Source: Brachypterus glaber (lineage: Eukaryota; Arthropoda; Insecta; Coleoptera; Kateretidae). Taken from it: DNA of 64,000 nucleotides. Both the position numbers and the translations under genes were made by a program. Below are positions 56,441 through 64,000 of this stretch, piece after piece (positions within the stretch are counted from its first letter, which is position 1; every line of letters begins with the position of its first letter). The DNA lies in the NCBI GenBank assembly GCA_958510825.1, contig OY294044.1:42497550-42561549 (forward strand), in the 5' to 3' direction. The notes under the pieces are model-generated. The model saw nothing but the letters and a program-made list of their open reading frames with translations. It ran no database searches and was not told the origin of the DNA.

Positions 56441-59355
56441 GAAGAATATTCAGGCCTACCTCAAGTTTAAATGATATATGGATTTTCTTACTTTTACTAT
56501 AAAAGTAAAGGTGTTTAAGAGTTTTTGATTTTTAATTGATTTAGCCTTAAGGATTAAGTCAATACAAAAAATATTTTGTTTAGTTTTTAACCTACTTTTA
56601 TTTATTTTATACCTATTATGGATAACGCCATGGGAGGTAGGGGATTTGCCCCCCTCCATCACTCTTAAGTTGGTAAAATCCACTCTAGAGTTGAGAAAAT
56701 CCACTGTCGCGACATTTCGCCCTCATGTAAAAAGTTGAGAAAATTTCAATCTTGTTGGGAAATTCCGGTTTCTAAAAAAATGTTAGTTTGTATTAATGTA
56801 CTTATAAGTATTATTATAATAAATGGTTACTTTGGCAATAAAGTTTTATTTTAAGCACGCTATGCTCTTATTTATGAAAAAAAACAATAATATCAATATT
56901 TTAAATCTAAGATAATACTTACAGTTTACCCCTAGCCCATAATTTTAAACACGCAATATTTATGTGTTAATATATAAATGTCTATATTTATTTTGTTTAA
57001 TAAAGGTTAAAAGTATTTATCATAATTTATTTTTAAATAAAGCCTTTAAATTGTGTCCAACATAAATGTGGGACATCTGTAAGAAAAAAAGATCTGTTTT
57101 TACTTTCCAATCTTTAACATAATAATTATTGTCTGCTAAAAAACAAAAGTATTAACAAAATTAGCAGATTTGAGTAAAATAATTGTGGTAAAGTTACCAT
57201 ACTTTATGTACTACTAGTAAGTTTACCAAAATCTAGCTTTCTCAGGTCCGTAGTAGGTATTCATTTTAATGCATATGCCCACAACTTCGAAACCAAGCAT
57301 TTTTATATAATGTTTCCATAAAGTTTGTTTTTCAGAATAGACTATTCTATAACTCCGTATTAAAAAAAAAAACACTAACAAGTAAATTTATGTGACAGTT
57401 GCTGATGATATTTTTATTTTTTTTTTAATTTGAACAAAATTTTAGTCAAAATTTAAATAAATTAAACAAAAAATATATATATAGGATCATTTTGATTAGT
57501 CTAAAAATTCTTAGTTTGCGAGATATATAAAGATTTATTTTTATAAAGTTGTAAAAGTTTTAAAATAAATTTTGAAATAAATTTTCTCCCTTATTTTCGT
57601 CGTTATTTTTTTTTAATTATAAATGGTATTTTAGGTAAAAAAGTTTATATAAATATGTGTTTTAAAATGTAAAGTCTCGGAGATACGACCATTCTTCCGA
57701 TAACCTGCATGCCACTACGGGCCTTGTAGAATTGCTAATTCAGCAATATATCGCAAATACATATTGCAGTAACATAGTTACTTTTTCTCAATATATTGAT
57801 AAAAAGTATTTTTTTTTTTAGTAAGCCTTTAACCTAATAATAATCCTTGTCTGTTTATTTGTGTATTCTAGTAGGCTACGGATGATGGTACTACAGTGGA
57901 CAAAGTAGGCTGGTTTACCATAACTCTGCTCTGAAGTTTAGGATGGACCCACTATCATATTTTTTATTCGATGATTCGAAAAGCCACCCTTTTTGTTCAT
58001 GTTTTGCAAGCGAAATGTTAGACTTTGTGGACTTAAAGCTTTTTTTAAATGAAACAAAAATGGACCTGTCCAAGGTTTTTTTCTAAAAACCTTTAGTTTA
58101 AACATTATTAAGGGCTGGGACCTTTTATATGGGACAGCCGGTTAAAAAAAAATGCATTGTGTAGGAGACTCACTTTTAATGCATTGTTTTTAGTTTAAAA
58201 ACACTTTGAATAAAATTATCCAGTTTTTCTTCTTCTTATTTAAAAGGTTATTGGTGTAGGGAATCCTTTTTATACAATTGTTTGTTTTTTTGAGGCTTGA
58301 TTGGATAGCAATTTGTTATCTATTACTAGATAATTAATAAGTAAAAAAGATATTTTTTGCAATTTTATTATATATTTTTTTAAAAACATTAGATCAATCA
58401 GAAAAACAACACAAAACAACACAATATGTAATATTGCACAAAAGAAGGATCTAGAAGTTTTCAGGAACAATAACGAAAAAATACTTATAGCGTAAGATTT
58501 TCTAAAAAATTGTTTCTAATGGATCCGTATTTAACTTAGTTTTTCCTTTAAATACAAAATAATATTTTATATTATATAAACAGCTATTGATTTGCGCCCA
58601 GCCATAAAAATCATAAAAAAATATTTATTCACGGCCGTGATTAATAGGCCTATACCCCACGGGTCTAAAAAAATAAACCATTTAAACTTATGACCGTGGA
58701 TAAAGTATAGTATTCTATTCGGGTGTTAACGGAAATTATTATACGCTCGTTGAAAAATTATTATACTATTATTTACGCTCTAGTTGGTAGCACACATTTG
58801 TTTGCTAATGTTCTTTAAAAAAAATGACATTTTACAATACTAGTGCCTTCTGAAGTCATGCAACCCTAATGCTTTTGTTTTTTCATTATAACAGTACTGT
58901 TTTCTATTGTCAAGTAAATGTCACTGCCATTATGTCAGTTAGTTTTTCATTTTTTCGGTTGTTTAAAGCTTTGGGCTGTAGAACGTAGATAAAATATTAG
59001 GTAATAAAATCCAGTAGCAAACTTCATAATTCTACTATTTGTCAATAATTTTTTTAGTAACTTAATACATTTCCACTTTTTATAGATTGTAATACGGGAA
59101 AATAAAATTTTGGTTCCACCCTATTTACCATGGTTCTGCTCTACAGTGTAAAATAACTTCACACCGCTCTGAGCTAAAATTCCCACGGACGTGAAGGTGC
59201 ATATGGGTGCAAGTTAACTAGACAGGTTTGTAGACCTCTGGACGTACGCACGTTACACTTGGTTGGGTATTGTTTTGGTTTTTGAATAGTTACAGTTATT
59301 TAGTTTTATTTATCAAATGATGAGTAAAAGTATATTCTTTAATGTTTGGTATGTT
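56441..59355. other. Gene-poor AT-rich DNA upstream of deadpan
   Basis: Some transposon-like scraps are visible. AAGTTGGTAAAATCCACTC near 56667 is followed by the related AGTTGAGAAAATCCACTGT, and TTTACCATAACTCTGCTCT near 57914 recurs as TTTACCATGGTTCTGCTCT near 59125. A short near-palindrome ATTCACGGCCGTGATT is at about 58627. No gene supported. Confidence 0.35.
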
Positions 59356-59356
59356 G

Positions 59357-59358
59357 TT

Positions 59359-59398
<40 letters not shown>

Positions 59399-59404
59399 TT
59401 TTAT
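59357..59404. repeat. (TTTA)n microsatellite
   Basis: About eleven tetranucleotide units. Confidence 0.95.
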
Positions 59405-60339
59405 AGTGATACAGGGACCTTACTCGTAAGGATGGATGCTACGCAGCGTAGCCTACGCTTTAAAAAATATTTCCTCCAGCTTAATTCCCGGCTATCGGTA
59501 ACAATAATTTAAAAGAAATTTTGCCGAATTTTATATTGGAATTTTGAAATAATATTGCAATTTTAAAACTTGATTTTAGGATATTACGTTGTTATCGTAA
59601 ATTTAAAGGGCAACATTAAACATTCAGTTAAATCTCCTAAGAAACAGTAACAGACTTGGTTTAAATTATATGAATGTTATAATTTAATCTTAATATTACT
59701 CTCTAATTTTAGCCAAATTTTTTACAGTGTACTCAGTTTCTTCTCTTTAATGGATTTGTTTTGTTATAAAAAAATAAAAGTTTATTTTTTTGAAAAAAAT
59801 CCGTGGCAAGTTTTAGGGACTTATGTCTTCACGTAAATTGTATATAACTATTATTCAAAAATATATGTACTTCTTTAAAAAATAAATTAAACGTTTGTAC
59901 CATTAAAAACCTGTTTTCTACATTTATAAAAACATATTTTATAAATACATTTTTTTTATTATTGAAAACCTAAAATCAGTGGAATTTTATGGTACCTTTC
60001 AGTGTTCAATATTGAGACATGGGAAATAACTGTTAATATGGTGCTTAAAGTCGTGTGGCCTATAAGCGGATGCACAACAAAAGATACTTTACCTACGAAT
60101 GGGAAAGATAAAGAAGGCAACAAAAAACTTTTCATAAGATCCTTAACAAGTGACCTTTACGGGGGCACCTTAATGTTTTTAAAAAGGAAATAGATACAAA
60201 TTTATAGCCATAATAAATTTATAATTAGGAATTGTTTGAGACAAAAATAAAATAAAAATTAAATACATATTTAAGTGAGAGTACGCTATTTTTCCTACGA
60301 CTATACCTTTTTCATTAACAAAATGTTAAAATTTAGTAA
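59405..60339. other. No confirmed gene
   Basis: A plus-strand frame at 60002-60193 follows a plausible acceptor (ACCTTTCAG) and is followed by AATAAA-like sequence, but its product (starts MFNIETWEITVNMVLKVVWP) is not recognised. Confidence 0.3.
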
Positions 60340-60570
60340 ATAAAACATTGACATTTTAAAACTTTCGAAATGACAGTTTAACTTTTATTTAAAATGCCCA
60401 CTACACTACTACTATGAAAATCGCTATGTTATCTATATACTTGTACGGAAATTACATCATGGTGTCTATTAACTCGTGTGATATGAAAATCACACAGGAT
60501 CATATAGTGAACACGTAAAACACAAGAAATTATGCATACTTGGTCGTAGGAAATTAGTAGTTTTAGTAAC
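60340..60570 (+). repeat. Direct repeat, left copy (pair 63480-63710)
   Basis: Shares CACTACACTACTAC, ATCTATATACTTGT, a CTCGT hairpin and GTAAAACACAAG-type ending with the right copy, with moderate divergence. Between them lie palindromes and the LINE. Confidence 0.6.
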
Positions 60571-60575
60571 GATAA

Positions 60576-60640
60576 GCGACTTTAGTTCTTAGTGCACGAG
60601 AATGAAGAAAAATCATTCGAGTGCACTAAGGACTTGTCGC
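60576..60640. repeat. Palindrome with TTAGTGCAC arms
   Basis: GCGACTTTAGTTCTTAGTGC ... GAATGA is mirrored by TCATTCGAGTGCACTAAGGA ... TTGTCGC. Confidence 0.7.
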
Positions 60641-60853
60641 AAACGAGTGACGAACAACATTTTTGGTTCGATCTACAGTCCAGACTCTTTAAAAATGTAT
60701 ATTTTAAAGAATTATGTGTGTTTATTTTGACATTTCAACATTTTATAAAGGTCAAATGACTTGTCAAAATAAAAGCTATATGTAATCGTTTGGATAAATG
60801 AGTGTGTATAGTTAGTGTGTATAGTTGTCATTTCATTCAAATATGCACTATGT

Positions 60854-60900
60854 ACTCGTGCGATAGAAAAATATCGTAACGAGAATATTTAGTGAACAAG
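60854..60900. repeat. CTCGT hairpin, middle copy
   Basis: CTCGTGCGATAGAAAAATAT followed by CGTAACGAG forms a small stem. Diverged copies are at 60472-60515 and 63607-63650, each followed by an AGTGAACA-like word. Confidence 0.55.
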
Positions 60901-61127
60901 CATTTTTCTTTATTTCGTGTATACTAGGTCGTACGAAATTATTTTCCTACGACCAACTATGAAAACAACAAATTTCACACGATTTAGACAGTAAGAAAGT
61001 GTCATATATCATACGCGTGCGAAATAATATCATACATGTGTGGGAAAGCAAAGCTATCCTGATATATTTTTTTCAAAATATTTACAATTTTATTTGAGGT
61101 TTTTTATTACATTTTAATGTATGGGTA

Positions 61128-61514
61128 TATCGACACTCCCAAGCAACAAGGATGTAACTCAAGTTAGACCCATTTTGAGTTATACTCATAGGTAAACGCC
61201 TTGAAAAAAGACACACATGGTGGTACTACTCAGGTTTCTCCACAGTCCACTTTAAGCAAAAGTTTACTTAAAATCACTAAAGTAAGAAATTCTAAACTTG
61301 AATATTATCAGAAACAAACAGTAAATAAACAATAAATACTTAAACAGTTAAATAGAGAATTTTATAAGCTTTCAAATGATGTATCACATGACTTCCTTTT
61401 CCACTTCAATCATTTACCCACCCTTAAATAACAAAAAAAAATATTTTAGAAATTTAGCTGTCGTGAAAAATGACAATATATGAGTTACGGCTTTGTTGCT
61501 TGGGGGTATCGATA
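61128..61514. mobile_element. CCCAAGCAACAA MITE
   Basis: Ends TATCGACACTCCCAAGCAAC and inverse GTTGCTTGGGGGTATCGATA. Its interior (AGTTAAATAGAGAATTTTAT, AAATGATGTATCACATGAC) is shared with the mariner-like element at 4321-4967. Confidence 0.75.
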
Positions 61515-61864
61515 TATTTTTTCCACAATTCCACTTTTTTATGAGTTACTATAATTCTGAATTATAAATCATTTTAATTTTTATAACAATAATTTAAATA
61601 AACAAAACCTAACTAATTTTAACTGAGACTGGGACCAAGGTAAACTTAAATTGATTTATCAAGGTTAACGCATACAAATTCGGGAATTTTAGAAAAGATG
61701 CAGCTAAGTTATTTATTTTTCTATGAAATGCTGGTGTTTTTTAAAATAAATACTTTACTTCAATTAACCTAATAAGTTACAATAATGATACTTTTATTTA
61801 TCTTTATTTACAGAAATAATATTTATTTTATTTTTATTTTTGTTGGGGTCGGAGGAAAAATAGT

Positions 61865-61979
61865 GTACATAACGGAAAGTATCTTTCTTACATTCGCGAT
61901 GATTCAGCACTCGCCGCTGCGCGGCTCGTGCTAAACATTCGCTTATGCGAAATAAATTACTTTCCGTACACGTTATGTA
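61865..61979. repeat. CG-centred palindrome, about 115 bp
   Basis: GTACATAACGGAAAGTA is mirrored by TACTTTCCGTACACGTTATG. The apex is AGCACTCGCCGCTGCGCGGC followed by TCGTGCT. It is comparable in design to the palindrome at 14611-14733. Confidence 0.75.
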
Positions 61980-61995
61980 ATATACTATTGCTCTC

Positions 61996-63044
61996 AGTCT
62001 ACGGACATACAAAAATCGCCGATGTTGCCAGAGTAGAGTTACCTATCAGCAGCATCAAGGTGATAGAGGCGGAAGACCAATTAAGGTTTGACAGAGTATT
62101 CTCTCTCACTATACCAACAAAACACGAGTGGGAGAACAAGGAAGTTAATTTTGCCCAAAACGCAACAGTGTGCTATACAGACGGCTCCCGGATGGAAAGC
62201 ACGCAAAGCTCGGGCGCAGGCTTCTTTGTACAAGACACGGGGGTTCAAAAGAGCTATTCGCTCGGTTCTAGGGAGTAACGGATCAGATGTATACATCTGC
62301 TCCGACAGCCAAGCAGCCCTCAAGGCTCTCAGTGCACCCGGCACAAGAACCAGTCTTGTGCAGGAATGCATAGAAGCCCTGGAGGAGCTAGCGAGGAACA
62401 AAAGAGTCCACCTTGTATGGGTACCTGGACACAGCTGGATACCAGGCAACGAGAAGGCAGACGAACTTGCCAGGCTCGGAGCCGAAACTCCGTGCATGGG
62501 ACCCGAACCCATGCTTGGTATTACAAGGAAACAAGTCACATCAGCCCTCAACACGTGGGCTGGAGAAAAACTAAGGGAAAGCTGGTCAACGGTCACGAAC
62601 TGCAGACAGGCAAAGGACTTCCTTTCCGGTCCAAGCAAGTCAAAAACCGCGTAGCTACTAGGAAGAAGCCGAGCCACGATCAGCCAACTCACAGGGATCC
62701 TCACGGGTCACTGTGGACTAGGAAGGCACCTATTCAAGATGAAGGTCGGTAACGACCCCGTCTGTTCGGGTTGCGGGATAGACGAAGAATCGTCCTTCCA
62801 TTTCCTAGAACAATGCGATCGGTTCGGCAGAATGCGACAGGAAATCTTCGGAGTGGCAACTCTCCGAAGAGAGGAGTTGCGTACCCTTGCCTGGACAGAT
62901 ATCGCGACCTTTATAAGGAGGTCCGGCAGGTTTAGGCAGGGAGTAGGGTAGATGTGTGGCTGGGACAGCTCGGGGCTGGCAAAAAGGGCCATAATGGCCT
63001 AGTTGCCTGGCTTGTAGCCTCCCCACCCTTACTACTACTACTAC
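61996..63044 (+). mobile_element. 5'-truncated LINE with RNase H, perfect 14-bp target duplication
   Basis: The 1,049-bp insert is bounded by ATACTATTGCTCTC (61982-61995 and 63045-63058) and ends in a (TAC)n tail, as target-primed reverse transcription produces. It is much GC-richer than its surroundings. Only the distal part of the pol gene is present: RNase H and the terminal zinc knuckle. RNase H-bearing LINEs include the R1, I and LOA groups; I cannot choose between them. Confidence 0.92.
61997..62951 (+). pseudogene. LINE RNase H and C-terminal zinc knuckle, broken
   Basis: The first frame has TVCYTDGSRMESTQSSGAGF, the RNase H strand with catalytic Asp, and ends at 62278. Coding resumes out of phase with DVYICSDSQAALKALSAPGT (second catalytic Asp) and HLVWVPGHSWIPGNEKADEL (the GHxxxxGNExAD motif) to a TAG at 62652-62654. 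The same frame then reads on through SRATISQLTGILTGHCGLG to CSGCGIDEESSFHFLEQC. About 20-30 residues with the conserved Glu are missing at the frame break, so a deletion plus a nonsense change inactivate it. No reverse transcriptase remains. Confidence 0.85.
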
Positions 63045-63058
63045 ATACTATTGCTCTC

Positions 63059-63479
63059 CTAGTAGAGGTAAGTGAATTTTTCTGTGTGAGAGCATATTTT
63101 GTGTACTGAAGCGGAGCTGAGTTCCATGAATACGACCGAAGACAGAAAAAAAACTTAACTACGAATAGAGCATTACGTTTTTCTTACTACCAAGGAGTTA
63201 AAATCGTATTTTATTAACAATATTTTTGACATTTATATGTGTGACAATTCAAGAAATATTTTTTTTATGAAATCACTCTATAAAATTAAAAATAGTAGTC
63301 TTGTGTCTAGATGTCCCCCTGCGGTGTCGGATACTTAGTGTCCTTGCGCACTAAATCATTTTTTCTGTCTTTAGTTACAGTTTTTGTTGTACTAATTTGA
63401 TCTATCACTAAGTATGCTGGACATAGTAATTTCCATTACTGTCGAATTTTTGATTAAGTAATGTCAACTTACCTAGTTG
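63059..63479. other. Continuation of the repeat cut by the LINE
   Basis: Contains ACTTAGTGTCCTTGCGCACTA near 63330, an inverted pairing like that at 60576-60640. No gene. Confidence 0.4.
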
Positions 63480-63710
63480 GTAGTGAAATTTTAAATATTT
63501 CGAAATGCCAGTTTTGATTTCCCTAAAATGCATACTACACTACTACCACGTAAATCGATATATTATCTATATACTTGTTTGGAAAGTACACCATGCTGCC
63601 TATATGCTCGTATTATATTGAAATATCGCAAGAGTAGATAAAGTAAACACGTGAAATATAAGTAATTATGTAAAGATGGTATTCCATGGTAGTAGGAAAA
63701 TTATTCTAAA
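63480..63710 (+). repeat. Direct repeat, right copy
   Basis: Partner of 60340-60570, with ATACTACACTACTACCACGT, TTATCTATATACTTGTTTGG and AGTAAACACGTGAAATATAA. Confidence 0.6.
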
Positions 63711-64000
63711 CGATCTACCAAATTATCTTAAACTGTATAAAGAGATTTATCTTCCGAAAGATTTAAAACAAAGTTCTATATCATCAATTATTAGCACTAA
63801 TGTATACTCAGCATTGATAATACAGTAGTTAATAATACATTTTATGAGTTTTATCAAAATACTGCAAGAACAGTATCAACAAAAAAATTTGGTTGGATAT
63901 GGCCAATTGAATTATTTTTTTATGACAAATAAAATATTTTGTTTATTATTTATAAATCATTTTTAAATTAAAATATTTGTTTACATGAACTAAATATTTA
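63711..64000. other. AT-rich window end
   Basis: Nothing recognised. Confidence 0.4.

Noticed and set aside
60002..60193. 63-codon frame after a possible splice acceptor
   Set aside because: Product not recognised and no upstream exon found; left as a note only.
62081..62704. Minus-strand open frame of 207 codons
   Set aside because: Antisense of the LINE RNase H region, whose plus-strand frames carry the real motifs.

Overview
The window is AT-rich animal nuclear DNA, almost certainly from an insect. The evidence is spliced genes with GT-AG introns, a clear Deadpan gene (an insect Hairy/E(spl)-class neural repressor), an RNase H-bearing LINE, a tRNA-derived SINE, and very dense MITE and foldback transposons. 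The repeat load suggests a large genome such as a beetle or hemipteran, but the sequence alone does not fix the order.

Three protein-coding genes are well supported, all on the minus strand. (1) 14423-13174: an intact two-exon tyrosine recombinase of 399 residues with a full R-K-HxxR-H/W-Y set, of the Crypton-like kind. It sits between two unrelated inverted-repeat structures. (2) 46413-32657: a four-exon gene for a 114-residue CENP-S/MHF1 histone-fold protein. Its exons are only 15, 158, 67 and 105 nt and its introns are filled with transposons; the call rests on matching splice phases and a conserved HAKRSTIT-type segment. (3) 54238-52518: deadpan, with bHLH, Orange and terminal WRPW; a Su(H)-type site, an N-box and an E-box lie about 2 kb upstream.

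Layout. 1-9 kb: LINE remnant, foldbacks and MITEs, one hAT-type insertion nested in another MITE. 9-12.4 kb: microsatellites, an anonymous exon-like block, and a tandem duplication split by a SINE. 12.6-14.7 kb: the recombinase and its palindromes. 16.3-17.4 kb: an array of about 100-bp units carrying a GCGGCGC core. 20-29 kb: MITEs, a 1.4-kb foldback, and a striking element whose 133-bp identical termini are built of 16-bp repeats. 32.6-46.4 kb: the CENP-S gene. Its introns hold a THAP/SWIM-coding transposon, a GCGGTAA-repeat element with a 9-bp target duplication, a hairpin MITE, hAT MITEs and tandem repeats. 47-52.3 kb: a hAT MITE, an element full of heat-shock-element-like palindromes, and a nest of transposons including a second, deleted THAP/SWIM element. 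52.3-56.5 kb: deadpan and its upstream DNA. 56.5-64 kb: mostly unannotatable AT-rich DNA, then a repeat region cut by a 5'-truncated LINE with a perfect 14-bp target duplication.

No operon-like cooperation is expected. The host genes act separately: CENP-S in centromere and DNA repair, Deadpan in neuroblast self-renewal. The dominant biology is layered transposition, and several insertions can be ordered because one interrupts another.
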